Assembly: GCF_019457915.1 (NCBI RefSeq)
Contig: NZ_JAHZSS010000028.1
Location: forward strand, 1 to 52,305
Origin: Neiella holothuriorum
GTDB taxonomy: Bacteria; Pseudomonadota; Gammaproteobacteria; Enterobacterales; Neiellaceae
Reading direction: 5' to 3'
DNA: 52,305 nt
Shown here: positions 34,973 to 45,985 of the stretch, piece by piece
Numbering within the stretch: position 1 is the first letter of the stretch
Layout of the letters: every line of letters starts with the position of its first letter
Position numbers and translations under genes: made by a program
Notes under the pieces: generated by a model
Database searches by the model: none
Told to the model about the DNA's origin: nothing
Seen by the model: only the letters and a program-made list of their open reading frames with translations

Positions 34973-36424
34973 ATGGATTTTCGTTCTCTTGGCCGCATCT
35001 TAGGGATCCTCGTCACCATCTTTAGTGTGACCATGATTCCGCCCGCTCTGGTTTCCCTCTATTTCAAAGATGGTGATGGCCTGGCGTTTACGTTGGCGTT
35101 TTTCATCTGCTTGATCATCGGCTTTGCCTTTTGGTTGCCGAATCGCAAAGCCAAAGCGGACTTAAAAGCGCGCGAAGGCTTTTTGATTGTGGTGCTGTTC
35201 TGGACCGTACTGGGCGCCGTGGGTGCCGTTCCCTTTTTAATCAGCAACTCTGTTGAAATGAGCACTGCTGATGCCTTTTTCGAATCATTTTCTGGCTTAA
35301 CCACCACTGGCGCAACGGTATTGTCGGGGCTCGATGAGCTGCCCAAAGCGCTGTTGTTCTATCGCCAGCAGCTGCAATGGTTCGGTGGCATGGGGATCAT
35401 CGTGTTAGCGGTGGCTATCTTGCCGTTGCTTGGTGTTGGTGGCATGCAGCTTTATCGTGCAGAAACGCCGGGGCCAGTGAAAGATTCGAAAATGACCCCG
35501 CGAATTGCCGATACTGCGCAGTATCTTTGGTACATCTACCTGTCGCTTACTGTGGCATGTGGCTTGGCCTACTACCTTGCCGGTATGACATGGTTTGATG
35601 CCATTTGTCATAGTTTCTCAACCATTGCGATTGGTGGATTTTCAACGCACGACGCCAGCATGGGCTATTTCGATAGCGCGGCCATTAACCTGATTTGCGT
35701 GGTGTTCTTGTTAATTTCCGGCGTTAACTTTGCCTTGCACCACGCTTTTGTGGTGACGCGCTCGCTCGGTATGTACTGGCGTGATCCAGAGCTGCGTGGA
35801 TTTTTGGCCATTCAAGGCGTATTGGTGCTGACCTGTTTCTTGGTTCTTTTTGGCGACCGGGTGTATGGAAGCGTTGGCACCACCATCGATCAGGCACTAT
35901 TCCAAGCTGTTTCAATTAGTACCACGGCAGGTTTCACCACCACCGACTTTGCGGCGTGGCCGCTGTTTTTGCCTATCTTGCTGATGTTTTCATCGTTTAT
36001 TGGCGGCTGTGCTGGCTCGACTGGCGGTGGCATCAAAGTCATCCGTATTCTATTGATGAACTTGCAGGGCATGCGCGAATTAAAACGATTAGTGCACCCA
36101 AAGGCGATTTATTCCATTCGGTTAGGGCAAAAACCTGTTTCTGAACGCGTGATGGATGCGGTATGGGGCTTTTTTGCAGCGTATGCCTTGGTATTTGTGG
36201 TGATCATGCTGGCGTTGATGGGCAGCGGCATGGAAGAGGTTAGTGCATTCTCGGCAACGGCGGCAATGCTCAACAACCTTGGGCCTGGGCTGGGGGAAGT
36301 CGCATTGCATTATGGTGAAGTGGCTGACTCCTCAAAATGGCTGCTTATCATTGCCATGCTATTTGGCCGTTTGGAAGTGTTTACCCTGCTGGTGCTGCTG
36401 ACACCAACGTTTTGGCGCAATTAA
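34973..36424 (+). CDS. trkH: Trk potassium transporter membrane subunit TrkH (copy 1)
   Basis: TrkH is the K+-conducting membrane subunit, gated by TrkA. The 483-residue protein has four repeats with selectivity-filter loops: SGLTTTGATV, FSTIAIGGFSTHDAS, STTAGFTTTDF and LNNLGPGLGE. It closely resembles the enterobacterial TrkH by eye. I prefer the ATG at 34973; a TTG three codons earlier is possible. hemG follows at nine bases. A second, more distant trkH lies opposite. Confidence 0.96.
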   Translation: MDFRSLGRILGILVTIFSVTMIPPALVSLYFKDGDGLAFTLAFFICLIIGFAFWLPNRKAKADLKAREGFLIVVLFWTVLGAVGAVPFLISNSVEMSTADAFFESFSGLTTTGATVLSGLDELPKALLFYRQQLQWFGGMGIIVLAVAILPLLGVGGMQLYRAETPGPVKDSKMTPRIADTAQYLWYIYLSLTVACGLAYYLAGMTWFDAICHSFSTIAIGGFSTHDASMGYFDSAAINLICVVFLLISGVNFALHHAFVVTRSLGMYWRDPELRGFLAIQGVLVLTCFLVLFGDRVYGSVGTTIDQALFQAVSISTTAGFTTTDFAAWPLFLPILLMFSSFIGGCAGSTGGGIKVIRILLMNLQGMRELKRLVHPKAIYSIRLGQKPVSERVMDAVWGFFAAYALVFVVIMLALMGSGMEEVSAFSATAAMLNNLGPGLGEVALHYGEVADSSKWLLIIAMLFGRLEVFTLLVLLTPTFWRN

Positions 36425-36433
36425 GGATTTACT

Positions 36434-36967
36434 ATGCCGTTAAAGGTGTTGCTGATTTTCACCTCAAGAGAAGGTCAGACCGATAAAATAACTCAGACTA
36501 TGGCCGAGCAACTTGAAGCGTTGGGGCATCACGTGGAGCGTCGACTGCTTACGGCCAACACGGCGCCGATGAGTGATTTGTCTTCATTTGACTGGGTTGT
36601 GGTGGGTGGCTCCATTCACTACGGCAAGCACGAAGCGTTTTTAGCGAATTTTATTCAGCGCCACTTGAGCGGTTTAAGCCAAACGCAAACGGCATTCTTC
36701 TCCGTAAATTTAACAGCCCGAAAAGCTGATAAAAACACGCCTGAAACTAACCCTTACCTCAACAAGTTTTTGTCTCAAGTTGGCTGGGTGCCAACGCGCA
36801 CGCAAGTGTTTGCAGGTGCGCTGTTGTATAGCCAATACAATTGGCACGACAAGCTGATCATTCGCTTTATTATGTGGCTGACCAAAGGCAATACGGACAC
36901 CAGTAAGGATATTGATTACACCAACTGGCCATCCGTTAAAGCTTTTGCCAGAAGCTTGGTCGAATAG
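36434..36967 (+). CDS. hemG: menaquinone-dependent protoporphyrinogen IX dehydrogenase
   Basis: HemG oxidises protoporphyrinogen IX to protoporphyrin IX in haem synthesis, passing electrons to the quinone pool. It is a 177-residue flavodoxin-like protein. The FMN-binding loop is near the N-terminus (TSREGQTDKI), and VVVGGSIHYGKH and FFSVNLTARKADKNTPETNPY are family hallmarks. It is in the trkH operon, convergent with the second trkH (13 bases between stops). Confidence 0.95.
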   Translation: MPLKVLLIFTSREGQTDKITQTMAEQLEALGHHVERRLLTANTAPMSDLSSFDWVVVGGSIHYGKHEAFLANFIQRHLSGLSQTQTAFFSVNLTARKADKNTPETNPYLNKFLSQVGWVPTRTQVFAGALLYSQYNWHDKLIIRFIMWLTKGNTDTSKDIDYTNWPSVKAFARSLVE

Positions 36968-36980
36968 CGCGAGCTTGGCG

Positions 36981-38435
36981 TTATTTCGCCCAAAACCTTG
37001 GTAGCAATAAGATAACCACCGTGGTTATTTCCAGTCGTCCAGCTAACATGCCAAAACCGAGCGCCCACTTGGCTGGATCGGGCAGGCTGGCAAAATTACC
37101 TGCTGGCCCAATAATCTCGCCTAACCCAGGCCCAACGTTGCACACCGCGGTAACGGCACCAGTCAACGATGTCATCACATCAAGCCCTTGTACGGCTAGA
37201 AATAGCGCCAAAATTACAATGGTGAACACGAACAAAAACAACAGCGTGAGTACCGATGTGATGACGTCATCATCGAGCACGCGCTGGTTGTAACGGGCAA
37301 CGAATGTACCGTGAGGGTGGATTAGGCGCCGCAAGTGCCGCGCCATGACTCGCCAGGCCACCTGAAAGCGGAATATTTTGATGCCGCCTGCGGTTGAGCC
37401 AGAACAACCACCACAAAAGGTCAGAATGAAAAACACCATGGCGGCAAATTGGCTCCAAGCACTGTAGTCCGTTAAGGCGAAGCCTGTTGTGGTAATGACT
37501 GAAATGGTATTAAACAGACTCAGCCGAATAGCGTCTAACCAATTGAATTGTTGCGCCCACGAGAGGTGAATAGCCAGCATTAAACTGCTAATTAATACGA
37601 GCTTGGCGTAGCCAAGGATCTGTTCGTCGTGCCACGGCCGCCAACTGCGGCGGCGTATGGACTGCACGAAAATCAACAATGGAATTCCACCAACAAACAT
37701 GAACAAACTGCCCACCCAGTGGCAAGCCTCGGGAAAGGCCGCCATGGAGCTATCCGACGTTGAATAACCGCCGGTGGATAATGTGGTTAGTGAATGATTA
37801 AACGCATCAAACCATGACATGCCAGCGAGCCGATAACAGAGCAAACAAAGCAGGGTAAGCCCACAGTACGCGCCAAACAGCAGCCGAGCATATTGCTTCA
37901 GGTGAGGGATTTGTTTGTCGCTCCAATCTGACGATTCGGTTTGAAACAGCTTCATCCCGCCAACATTTAAATACGGCAAAATGCCGACGCCCATGACGAT
38001 AAAGCCAATGCCGCCAGCCCACTGCAGCAACGAGCGCCAGGCTAAAATTGCTGGCGAGTGATTAGCCAAATCAGATAGTACGGTTGAGCCCGTGGTTGTC
38101 AGGCCGGATATGGTTTCAAAAAAAGCGTCAGTAACCGAAATGTGTTCCACCAGTACTAATGGCACTGATGCCACTAAAGCCATAAACAGCCAGATGAGGG
38201 TGGTTAGCAGAAACATATCGCGCGGCCGCAACCGCGAATTAAGTGGCGTTGGCCGAAACTTGGCAATGCCTGCCAAAATACCACCGAGTGCTGCGGTGAG
38301 GCCGGTAGCAATTAGAAAATCGAAGCTCGAATGGTCGTCGAAATACCAGCCGACCGACACTGGCACTAGCATGAGCAGCGCCAGCTTTGAGAGAAACAAC
38401 CCTTGCACCAAGATCAGCAAGCGAAGGTTGAGCAT
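36981..38435 (-). CDS. trkH: Trk potassium transporter membrane subunit TrkH (copy 2)
   Basis: A 484-residue K+ transporter subunit with about ten membrane segments. Its filter loops are SGLTTTGSTV, LTTLSTGGYSTSDSS, TTTGFALTDYS and CNVGPGLGE, so all filter glycines are kept. It differs clearly from copy 1, so the duplication is old or the two have separate origins. It follows trkA by 11 bases on the same strand, making it the likely primary partner of TrkA. Confidence 0.95.
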   Translation of the reverse strand: MLNLRLLILVQGLFLSKLALLMLVPVSVGWYFDDHSSFDFLIATGLTAALGGILAGIAKFRPTPLNSRLRPRDMFLLTTLIWLFMALVASVPLVLVEHISVTDAFFETISGLTTTGSTVLSDLANHSPAILAWRSLLQWAGGIGFIVMGVGILPYLNVGGMKLFQTESSDWSDKQIPHLKQYARLLFGAYCGLTLLCLLCYRLAGMSWFDAFNHSLTTLSTGGYSTSDSSMAAFPEACHWVGSLFMFVGGIPLLIFVQSIRRRSWRPWHDEQILGYAKLVLISSLMLAIHLSWAQQFNWLDAIRLSLFNTISVITTTGFALTDYSAWSQFAAMVFFILTFCGGCSGSTAGGIKIFRFQVAWRVMARHLRRLIHPHGTFVARYNQRVLDDDVITSVLTLLFLFVFTIVILALFLAVQGLDVMTSLTGAVTAVCNVGPGLGEIIGPAGNFASLPDPAKWALGFGMLAGRLEITTVVILLLPRFWAK

Positions 38436-38446
38436 GTTGGCCTCTG

Positions 38447-39829
38447 CTAGAAGAAGAAAAACGGGCTAGGTTCGAACAGCCGCTCTACATCGGTAATGTA
38501 CTTCTTATCAACCAAGAACAAGATCACGTGATCATCTTGCTCAATGCGGGTGTCGTCGTGGGCAATGAGTACCTCTTCGCCACGCACAACTGCGCCAATG
38601 GTTGTGCCCGGTGGCAGTTTGATTTCACTGATCATCCGGCCGACTACTTTCGATGTTGATTTATCGCCATGGGCAATGGCCTCAATGGCTTCTGCTGCGC
38701 CGCGACGTAGTGAATAAACGTTAACAATGTCGCCTCGGCGAACATGGGTAAGTAGTGATGAAATGGTGGCTTGCTGTGGTGAAATAGCAATATCAATATC
38801 GCCACCTTGCACCAAATCGACGTAAGCGCCGCGTTGGATCAGCACCATCACCTTGGCCGCGCCCATCCGCTTGGCGAGCATGGCCGACATGATGTTGGCT
38901 TCATCGTCATCGGTTACGGCAATGAATAAATCCGTTTGATCAATGTTTTCTTCGCTGAGTAGCTCTTGGTCTGACGCGTCACCGCAAAAGACCGTGGCCT
39001 TTGCCAGCTCTGAGGCAACGTATTCGGCGCGCTGAGGATTACGTTCAATCAGCTTGACTGACGGATGGGTTTTCTCCAACGCTTGCGCTAGCCCTAAGCC
39101 CACGTTACCGCCGCCAACAATAATTATTTTCTGGTACGTTTTTTCCAGCCGCTGTAACTCGGCCATCACGGTACGGATGTATTTGCTATCGGCAATGAAA
39201 AAGACTTCATCATCGGCTTCGATAATAGTCGTTCCCTGCGGCCGAATGGGGCGCCCTCGCCGGAAAATGGCGGCAACTCGGGTATCAATGTGCGGCATGT
39301 GTTCACGCAGCGTTGATAGCGCATGGCCCACTAGCGAACCGCCGTAATAGGCCTTTACTGCCACTAAGCTAGCCTTGCCTTCGGCAAACTCCATCACCTG
39401 CAAGGCGCCCGGACATTCAACCAAGCTACGAATGTAATTGGTGACCAATTGCTCTGGCGCAATAAGGTAGTCCACGGGTACGTCTTGGCTTTGGAATAAC
39501 TTTTCTTTGTACTTTAGGTAGTTAGGTGAACGGATCCGAGCGATTTTAGTGGGAGTATGAAACAACGAGTAGGCAACCTGGCAAGCGGTCATGTTGATTT
39601 CATCGCTGTTGGTCACGGCAATCAGCATGTCGGCATCTTCGGCACCGGCTTTTTCCAAAATATCTGGATGAGAGCCGTGGCCTTCAATGACTTGCAAGTC
39701 AAAGCGATCCTGCAGTTCACGTAGGCAAGTTGTGTCGCAGTCGACCACGGTGATTTCATTTTTCTCACCGACTAGGTTTTCTGCCAGCGTACCGCCAACT
39801 TGGCCAGCGCCCAAGATGATAATCTTCAT
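38447..39829 (-). CDS. trkA: Trk system potassium uptake regulatory protein TrkA
   Basis: TrkA is the cytoplasmic NAD(H)/nucleotide-binding ring that gates TrkH. The 460 residues hold two tandem RCK_N/RCK_C pairs, each with a Rossmann loop: [13 protein letters not shown] at the N-terminus and [13 protein letters not shown] near residue 230. The end FEPSPFFFF is close to the typical terminus. It follows rsmB by three bases in the operon def-fmt-rsmB-trkA-trkH. Confidence 0.97.
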   Translation of the reverse strand: MKIIILGAGQVGGTLAENLVGEKNEITVVDCDTTCLRELQDRFDLQVIEGHGSHPDILEKAGAEDADMLIAVTNSDEINMTACQVAYSLFHTPTKIARIRSPNYLKYKEKLFQSQDVPVDYLIAPEQLVTNYIRSLVECPGALQVMEFAEGKASLVAVKAYYGGSLVGHALSTLREHMPHIDTRVAAIFRRGRPIRPQGTTIIEADDEVFFIADSKYIRTVMAELQRLEKTYQKIIIVGGGNVGLGLAQALEKTHPSVKLIERNPQRAEYVASELAKATVFCGDASDQELLSEENIDQTDLFIAVTDDDEANIMSAMLAKRMGAAKVMVLIQRGAYVDLVQGGDIDIAISPQQATISSLLTHVRRGDIVNVYSLRRGAAEAIEAIAHGDKSTSKVVGRMISEIKLPPGTTIGAVVRGEEVLIAHDDTRIEQDDHVILFLVDKKYITDVERLFEPSPFFFF

Positions 39830-39832
39830 GCG

Positions 39833-41125
39833 TTAAGGGGTATCCATTTTTTGCAGGCGCGCGTAATAAAACCCATCCATTTGCTGTTGCCCCGGCAATA
39901 TTTGCCAACCTGGTGCATCCGGCGTTTCATGTGGCTGTATGGGGATGAGTTTCGCATCCGTATGTGATGTAAGAAAATCGCTGATTTGCAACTGATTTTC
40001 AACCTTTAATACGGAACAGGTCGCATATACTAAAGTGCCGTTTGGCTTCAGCATAGACCAAACATTGCGAATGATTTGCGCTTGTAACTCGGCTAATGCT
40101 GCAATGTCTTGTTTCGTGCGCAGCCACTTAATGTCTGGGTGGCGGCGGATCACGCCGGTGGCAGAGCAGGGCGCATCGAGCAAAATGGCATCGAATAATT
40201 CCCCATCCCACCAATCAGCGCTGCTGGCATCGGCGGTAACAACGTTGGCGTTCAGCTGCAGTCGCTGCAAGTTATCACTGACGCGCTGTAACCGGCTGGC
40301 ATCAATGTCGATGGCCGTCATAGCCAGCTGATTGTCATTGGCTTCAAGCCAGTGGCAGGTTTTACCACCCGGCGCGGCACAAACATCGAGCACTTTCAGC
40401 CCGCTACCTTTGGGTAGCAAGTGAGCCGCTTGTTGCGCGGCTAAGTCTTGTACGGCAAACCAGCCTTCGTCATAACCGGGGAGGCGAGTCACATCGGTGG
40501 GCTGCGTCAATAACAATGCATCTGGCCCACTTTCCGTCGCTGTCGCTTCAATCTCCGCGTTAGCTAAAGCCTGTTGAAAGCTGGTGGTGGTTTGCTGGCG
40601 TTGATTTACCCGCAGCCACATAGGCGCACGCTCATTGTTGGCATTGAGTACCTGCTGCCATTGTTCGGGGTAGTCAGCTTGTAGTGCTTTAATAAGCCAA
40701 TTGGGGTGGGCGTACTCAACGGTTGGTGCGGGCCACGCGTTGTTATCATCCTGTCGAATGACGGTGCGAAGAACCGCGTTAATCATACCGCTAAATGCTT
40801 TGCCGTTAAGTTGACGACTTGCCGCGACAGTTTCTGACACGGCGGCATGCTCGGGAATACGGGTATGCTTGATTTGATAAATGCCAACCAAGATCAAATG
40901 ATGAATGACTCGGTAGCGGCCTTTTAAGGGCTTTGCAATACAAGGTTGGGCGAGCGTGTCCAGTTGCGGTAGCCAGCGCAAGGCACCGTAACTGAGTTCG
41001 GCCACTAACCCCTTATCTTTGGGGTTATCCAGTTTGGCTTGTGCCGATTGCAGTGCGTCGGTTAATGAGCGGCCTTGCTCCAGCACCCAATAAATAGCCT
41101 GAGCTGCGCAGGCACGGGCATTCAT
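39833..41125 (-). CDS. rsmB: 16S rRNA (cytosine-967-C5)-methyltransferase
   Basis: RsmB methylates C967 of 16S rRNA. The 430 residues comprise an N-terminal NusB-like domain (about 1-140) and a Rossmann methyltransferase domain with SAM motif [13 protein letters not shown] and two Cys motifs, [15 protein letters not shown] and [11 protein letters not shown], of which the latter holds the catalytic Cys. The ATG at 41125 overlaps the fmt stop by four bases (ATGA). Confidence 0.98.
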   Translation of the reverse strand: MNARACAAQAIYWVLEQGRSLTDALQSAQAKLDNPKDKGLVAELSYGALRWLPQLDTLAQPCIAKPLKGRYRVIHHLILVGIYQIKHTRIPEHAAVSETVAASRQLNGKAFSGMINAVLRTVIRQDDNNAWPAPTVEYAHPNWLIKALQADYPEQWQQVLNANNERAPMWLRVNQRQQTTTSFQQALANAEIEATATESGPDALLLTQPTDVTRLPGYDEGWFAVQDLAAQQAAHLLPKGSGLKVLDVCAAPGGKTCHWLEANDNQLAMTAIDIDASRLQRVSDNLQRLQLNANVVTADASSADWWDGELFDAILLDAPCSATGVIRRHPDIKWLRTKQDIAALAELQAQIIRNVWSMLKPNGTLVYATCSVLKVENQLQISDFLTSHTDAKLIPIQPHETPDAPGWQILPGQQQMDGFYYARLQKMDTP

Positions 41126-42078
41126 GACTGACCTGCAGCACTGAATTGATTGCCGGCAGAAAACCAATCTGCGCGAGCATTAAGTACATCTGCAGCCGGC
41201 ATGGCTTTTTTGCCCGGCAATTGCACCATGGTTAAGCGCAGAGCCCCGTCACCAGTGGCAACATCAATGCCTTGCTTGCTGGTGGCGATAATGGTGCCGG
41301 GAGCCGCTTGAGTGGCTTGGTTCAAGGGCTCGACTTGATGCACTTTAATGGTCTGTTGGTTGAGCGCAGATTGGCTACCGGGCCAAGGCGTAAAGGCACG
41401 AATTTTTCGATCAAGTACAGCGGTTGGCAGTTGCCAATCAATCACCGATTCTGCTTTGGTCAATTTCGCTGCGTAGCTCGCTAATTCATTGTCTTGTGGT
41501 TCGGCAACTGCGGCGCCTTGGGCCAGAGGGATTAGCGCATCGAGCAGTGCCGTTGGGCCTAATACCGCAAGCTTTTCGTACAGGCTGGCACTGGTGTCGT
41601 TCGCTTCGATCGCACATGCGGCCTTGAGCAGCATGGCGCCGGTATCTAAGCCTTCATCCATTTGCATGATGGTGACGCCAGTTTCGCTATCGCCAGCTTC
41701 CAATGAGCGTTGAATCGGTGCTGCACCGCGCCATTTAGGCAGTAGTGAACCGTGAACATTAATACAGCCCAGCGCCGGTGTGTCGAGTACCGCTTTTGGC
41801 AGTAGTAAGCCATATGCAACCACCACCATGATGTCGGCGTTGAGCGCAGCAAGCTCCTGTTGGGCTGCTTCATCTTTTAGGCTAATTGGCTGAAAAACGG
41901 GGATGTCAGCTTGCAGGGCCAATTGTTTGACCGCGCTAGCTTGTAACTTTTTACCCCGACCAGCAGGGCGGTCAGGCTGAGAGTAAACCGCAATCACATT
42001 GTGATCGCTATCGAGCAGGGCTTGTAAATGGCGCGCGGCAAAATCAGGGGTGCCGGCAAATACAATGTTTAATGGCAA
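41122..42078 (-). CDS. fmt: methionyl-tRNA formyltransferase
   Basis: Fmt formylates initiator Met-tRNA using 10-formyltetrahydrofolate. The 318-residue protein has [14 protein letters not shown] at the N-terminus, the tRNA loop [11 protein letters not shown], and the catalytic region [20 protein letters not shown]. The start is a TTG in either choice: 42078 is preceded by AAGGA at seven bases and is preferred; 42093 abuts the def stop but lacks a good site. It is in the def-fmt-rsmB operon. Confidence 0.97.
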   Translation of the reverse strand: MPLNIVFAGTPDFAARHLQALLDSDHNVIAVYSQPDRPAGRGKKLQASAVKQLALQADIPVFQPISLKDEAAQQELAALNADIMVVVAYGLLLPKAVLDTPALGCINVHGSLLPKWRGAAPIQRSLEAGDSETGVTIMQMDEGLDTGAMLLKAACAIEANDTSASLYEKLAVLGPTALLDALIPLAQGAAVAEPQDNELASYAAKLTKAESVIDWQLPTAVLDRKIRAFTPWPGSQSALNQQTIKVHQVEPLNQATQAAPGTIIATSKQGIDVATGDGALRLTMVQLPGKKAMPAADVLNARADWFSAGNQFSAAGQS

Positions 42079-42093
42079 GGGAGTGTCCTTCAA

Positions 42094-42606
42094 TTAGGCC
42101 TGTCGATCCGCTAAGCGGGCTTCTTTTTCCAGCTTCTTTTTAATGCGTTCGCGTTTTAGCGGCGATAAGTAATCAACAAATAATTTGCCCTGAAGGTGAT
42201 CGAGTTCGTGTTGAACGCAAATCGCAAGTAAACCTTCAGCTTCTTTTTCGTAGGGGGTGCCATCGCGATCCAGCGCTGTAAACTTGATGGTTTCTGCGCG
42301 TTCGACATCGGCGTAGTGAGTGGGGACTGACAAGCAACCTTCTTGATTGATCATGCTGCCGTGCTTCTCGGTAATTTCCGGATTGATCAGCACCAAAGGC
42401 TCATCACCTTCGTCACTAACGTCCATCACCACAATGCGTTGGTGGATATCAACCTGAGTGGCGGCCAGGCCTACACCTTGTTCGTGGCGCATGGTATCAA
42501 ACATGTCGTCAACAATTTTACGAATGTTATCATCTACTTCCGCCACAGGTTTTGCCACTGTGCGGAGCCGTTCATCGGGAAATCTTAGTACTGGTAGTAA
42601 TGCCAT
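42094..42606 (-). CDS. def: peptide deformylase
   Basis: Def removes the formyl group from nascent proteins. The 170 residues match the usual size. All three motifs are present: [15 protein letters not shown] (metal-binding Cys) and HELDH (two His ligands and catalytic Glu). It is the first gene of the leftward operon, divergent from the lysM gene. Confidence 0.98.
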   Translation of the reverse strand: MALLPVLRFPDERLRTVAKPVAEVDDNIRKIVDDMFDTMRHEQGVGLAATQVDIHQRIVVMDVSDEGDEPLVLINPEITEKHGSMINQEGCLSVPTHYADVERAETIKFTALDRDGTPYEKEAEGLLAICVQHELDHLQGKLFVDYLSPLKRERIKKKLEKEARLADRQA

Positions 42607-42737
42607 AACCTTGCCATTAAATTCTGTGAGCCGGTAGGGCTGCGCTAGAGATTGTGTTGTAATAACCTGTCAGTTTAAATGGTAGCCTGTTGTTGGAACA
42701 AGGTTTTGCCGTACTTTGCTAAAACAAGGAAGCTTGC

Positions 42738-43820
42738 ATGAGCAAAAAATGTTGGCCTGCGCTACTTCTCGCGCTGCTGTTAGCCCCTATTGCCCTCGCT
42801 ACAGAGCTACAGGTGCGCGACGACTACCCTGAAGTTTATGTAGTGAAAAAAGGTGACACCCTATGGGATATCTCGGAACTTTTTCTCGCCACCCCGTGGC
42901 TGTGGCCGCAATTGTGGCAGGCAAACCCGCAAGTTGATAACCCTCACCTGATATATCCAGGCGACCACCTGTATTTAAATTTTATCAATGGTAAGCCGGT
43001 TCTGACCAAGAAAAAGCGCATTAAATTGTCGCCAACGGTTCGCAATGTGCCGCATGACCAAGCTATTCCAGCACTGCCACTGGCCGATGTGAGATCGTAT
43101 TTGAAACGTGAGCAGGTGGTAAACCAGAAGCAACTTGAAAAGCTACCTACAGTGCTTGGTACCAGTGATGGTAACAAGCGCGGCTACGCCTCGCAGCTTT
43201 GGTATGCCGAAGGTAAATTAGCCGATGCTCGCCAATACGGTATTTATCGGGTGCTTGATCCTTTTCGCCGTCCAGGTACGCACGAAGCATTAGGTATTCG
43301 CTTAGCCTTAGTTGGCATTGCCCACGCTAGCCCTGCTGAAGGTGAGAACATGATTGCGCTGGAGATAGAAACCAGTTTGCAAGAAATCAAGCAGGGCGAC
43401 CGTTTGCTGCCATTGTACCCAGCTGAAAATTTTGCCGCCGTTTTTCAACCTGCCTTTCCTGAGCAAGAGATTGAAGGGAACATCATCGCCACACATAGTG
43501 GTGCAGATTACTTCGTGGCGCACGAAATTGTGGTGATCGATCGTGGCACAGAAGATGGTCTAGCGGCCGGTCATTTGTTGAATGTGATTCAAACCGGCAA
43601 AGTGATTGTTGATGGCGACTCCAGCCCGGTTTATTTAGAAGACACCAGTAGCTACGACAAATTGGAAGGGGCGGTTATTAATGTTGGTAAAACCAAGCTG
43701 CCCGATGAGATACGTGGCCACCTTATGGTGTTCAGAACTTTCGACAAAGTAAGCTACGCTATGATCATGGTTGCTGATCGTCAGTTACAACGGTTCGATA
43801 AAGTGGTCAGCAAAAACTAA
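42738..43820 (+). CDS. LysM-domain exported protein
   Basis: A 360-residue protein with an N-terminal signal peptide (about 1-21, ending LAPIALA) and a LysM peptidoglycan-binding domain at about 33-80 (YVVKKGDTLWDISELFL ... PHLIYPGDHLYL). The remaining 270 residues form an unassigned periplasmic domain conserved in this position next to dprA. It probably acts at the cell wall. It precedes dprA by about 30 bases. Confidence 0.92.
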   Translation: MSKKCWPALLLALLLAPIALATELQVRDDYPEVYVVKKGDTLWDISELFLATPWLWPQLWQANPQVDNPHLIYPGDHLYLNFINGKPVLTKKKRIKLSPTVRNVPHDQAIPALPLADVRSYLKREQVVNQKQLEKLPTVLGTSDGNKRGYASQLWYAEGKLADARQYGIYRVLDPFRRPGTHEALGIRLALVGIAHASPAEGENMIALEIETSLQEIKQGDRLLPLYPAENFAAVFQPAFPEQEIEGNIIATHSGADYFVAHEIVVIDRGTEDGLAAGHLLNVIQTGKVIVDGDSSPVYLEDTSSYDKLEGAVINVGKTKLPDEIRGHLMVFRTFDKVSYAMIMVADRQLQRFDKVVSKN

Positions 43821-43850
43821 CCTTTATTTGTTAGACACAGGAGGTTGTTC

Positions 43851-44933
43851 ATGGATGAACAACACCAGTGGCTGAACTTGCTCACGGTACCGCGCTGCGG
43901 CGCCATGACTATTGCTAAGTGGTACCAGCAAAATCTCATGGATGAGGTGTTCAGCCAGAACCCAAAGACACTCCAAAAGCTCCGACTGCGCCCAGAGCAA
44001 CAACAGGCGCTGCTTCACCCGAATCAAGATTTCATTCGCCGTGTTGATCAGTGGTGCGCACATAGCGGCGGCCAAATTATTCACCGTGCTTCGCCTGATT
44101 ACCCAGAATTACTTGCCTGCATTGACGATCCGCCGCCAGTACTATTTTGTCTTGGCGATCGCGCAAGGTTGTACGATCCGCAGCTTGCTATGGTGGGAAG
44201 CCGTCATGCGAGTCCTGCAGGCCGAGCGCTAGCGCGCCAGTTCGCCAAAGAAGTAACAACCGCAGGTTATTTAGTTTCGTCTGGCTTGGCGCTAGGCATT
44301 GATGCCTGTGCCCATGAAGGCGCACTGCAGGTAGGAACCACATTAGCTGTACTTGGCTCGGGTTTGGCGCAGGTTTACCCCAAACGTCATCAAGGGCTGG
44401 CACAAGCGATTATCGACAGCGGAGGCTTATTGTTAAGTGAGCAGCCGCCATGGGTGAAGCCTCAAGCTTTCTTATTTCCTCGGCGTAATCGTATTTTAAG
44501 TGGTTTAGCCGAAGGCGTGCTGGTTGTAGAGGCTAGCGAACGTTCGGGTTCGTTAATCACCGCACGACTCGCGGCTGAACAGGGGCGAGAAGTGTTTGCA
44601 CTGCCGGGCGCAGTAGGTAATCCAAATGCCAAAGGCTGCCATCAACTGATCAAAGATGGCGCCACGCTCGTTGACCAAGTCGAAGATATTTTTTCGACGC
44701 AATGTTTAAAAGCGGCAAGCGTGCCCCCAAATAGTTCTGAACAAGCGTATCAACAAACATTGCCAAACAGTGTTTTGTTGGATAACGTTAGAGACAGTGC
44801 TACATCAGTAGATGAATTAGTCCAACAAACCGGTCTAGCCGTCGATGTAGTGCTGTCAGAGCTGCTGACACTTGAGCTTGAGGGTCGAGTAGCTGCCGTT
44901 CCGGGAGGTTTTATCCGTTTACGGGGGAGCTGA
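43851..44933 (+). CDS. dprA: DNA-processing protein DprA
   Basis: DprA binds incoming single-stranded DNA during transformation and loads RecA. The 360 residues have a helical N-terminal part, a Rossmann-like DNA-binding core ([15 protein letters not shown] ... [15 protein letters not shown] ... [20 protein letters not shown]) and a C-terminal winged-helix-like domain. The start at 43851 has GGAGG six bases upstream; a TTG two codons earlier overlaps that site. Coupled to smg by one base. Confidence 0.97.
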   Translation: MDEQHQWLNLLTVPRCGAMTIAKWYQQNLMDEVFSQNPKTLQKLRLRPEQQQALLHPNQDFIRRVDQWCAHSGGQIIHRASPDYPELLACIDDPPPVLFCLGDRARLYDPQLAMVGSRHASPAGRALARQFAKEVTTAGYLVSSGLALGIDACAHEGALQVGTTLAVLGSGLAQVYPKRHQGLAQAIIDSGGLLLSEQPPWVKPQAFLFPRRNRILSGLAEGVLVVEASERSGSLITARLAAEQGREVFALPGAVGNPNAKGCHQLIKDGATLVDQVEDIFSTQCLKAASVPPNSSEQAYQQTLPNSVLLDNVRDSATSVDELVQQTGLAVDVVLSELLTLELEGRVAAVPGGFIRLRGS

Positions 44934-44934
44934 C

Positions 44935-45408
44935 ATGTTCGATATTTTGATGTACCTGTTTGAAAATTTTATCCACAGTGAAGTGGAAATTATGGTCGAC
45001 CATGAAGAGTTGACCGATGAGCTCACCCGCGCAGGTTTCCATAAAGAGGAAATCCTCAAGGCGTTGGCTTGGCTTGAGCGTCTTGCCGACTTGCAAGATA
45101 GCGACAAGCACCCGTACCTGTACAAGCAAACTCAACCAGCTGTTCGTATTTACACGGCCGATGAAATGGCCCGAATCGATACGAATTGCCGAGGTTTCCT
45201 GATGTTTCTTGAGCAGGCGCAAGTGCTAGACAATAGCACTCGTGAAATGGTCGTTGATCGTGTGATGGAGCTTGATATGGCTGAAATCACACTGGAAGAT
45301 CTAAAGTGGGTGGTACTCATGGTGCTGTTTAATGTACCGGGCAAAGAAGGTGCCTATTCACAAATGGAAGATCTGTTGTTCGATATTAACGAAGGTTACC
45401 TCAACTAA
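44935..45408 (+). CDS. smg: Smg family protein
   Basis: A 157-residue acidic helical protein of the Smg (DUF494) family, found almost always next to dprA. It begins [19 protein letters not shown] and ends [21 protein letters not shown], both diagnostic. Function is not established. It starts one base after the dprA stop (TGACATG). Confidence 0.96.
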   Translation: MFDILMYLFENFIHSEVEIMVDHEELTDELTRAGFHKEEILKALAWLERLADLQDSDKHPYLYKQTQPAVRIYTADEMARIDTNCRGFLMFLEQAQVLDNSTREMVVDRVMELDMAEITLEDLKWVVLMVLFNVPGKEGAYSQMEDLLFDINEGYLN

Positions 45409-45424
45409 ATGCCGCATTCTCCGA

Positions 45425-45985
45425 ATGAGTAGCGGCATTGACCACAAACTATTTAGCCAGCATGAGCATGCGTTAGAGCAGGATCATGGTGACTGTCCTC
45501 AGTGCGGCCACAAATTGCTGTTAAAACATGGCAAGCGTGGCCCATTTATAGGCTGCAGCCAATACCCCGGTTGCGACTACTTACAATCACTTCATCACCA
45601 CTCCGACTCCAGTATTAAACAAGTGCTTGAAGGCACTAGCTGCCCAGAATGCGGCCAACGTTTAGCGCTAAAGCAAGGGCGGTACGGCATGTTTGTCGGT
45701 TGTACTGGATTTCCAGACTGTCATCATACCGAGCAAATCGATGAAACCCCGTCCACAGAGTTGACTTGCCCCGCCTGTCAACAAGGCCAATTGATTGAGC
45801 GGACATCGCGCTATGGCAAATCATTTTACGCGTGCAGTTGTTACCCGAAATGCCAGTTTGCCGTGAATCATCCACCACAGTCCGGAACATGTCAGTTTTG
45901 CGGATTTGAATTGTTGGTGGAGCGAAAGTTAGCGGGTGGCCGCCAACTTCAATGTGCCAATAAAAAATGTGGTAAAAAACAATAG
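45425..45985 (+). CDS. yrdD: topoisomerase I-like zinc-ribbon protein YrdD
   Basis: A 186-residue protein composed mostly of C4 zinc ribbons like those at the C-terminus of DNA topoisomerase I. Four Cys modules can be seen, starting CPQCGHKLL, CPECGQRLA, CPACQQGQL and CQFCGFELL, the first three each closed by a second Cys pair in YPGC, FPDC or YPKC. There is no topoisomerase catalytic domain, so it probably binds single-stranded DNA or RNA. The ATG at 45425 lies 16 bases after smg; the frame extends back into smg. Confidence 0.93.
   Translation: MSSGIDHKLFSQHEHALEQDHGDCPQCGHKLLLKHGKRGPFIGCSQYPGCDYLQSLHHHSDSSIKQVLEGTSCPECGQRLALKQGRYGMFVGCTGFPDCHHTEQIDETPSTELTCPACQQGQLIERTSRYGKSFYACSCYPKCQFAVNHPPQSGTCQFCGFELLVERKLAGGRQLQCANKKCGKKQ

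Noticed and set aside
38522-38533. GATCACGTGATC palindrome resembling parS
   Set aside because: It shares only the CACGTG centre with parS and lies in trkA codons.
44969-44977. Perfect DnaA box TTATCCACA
   Set aside because: A single isolated copy inside smg codons far from dnaA; the codons read Phe-Ile-His-Ser of a conserved Smg N-terminus.
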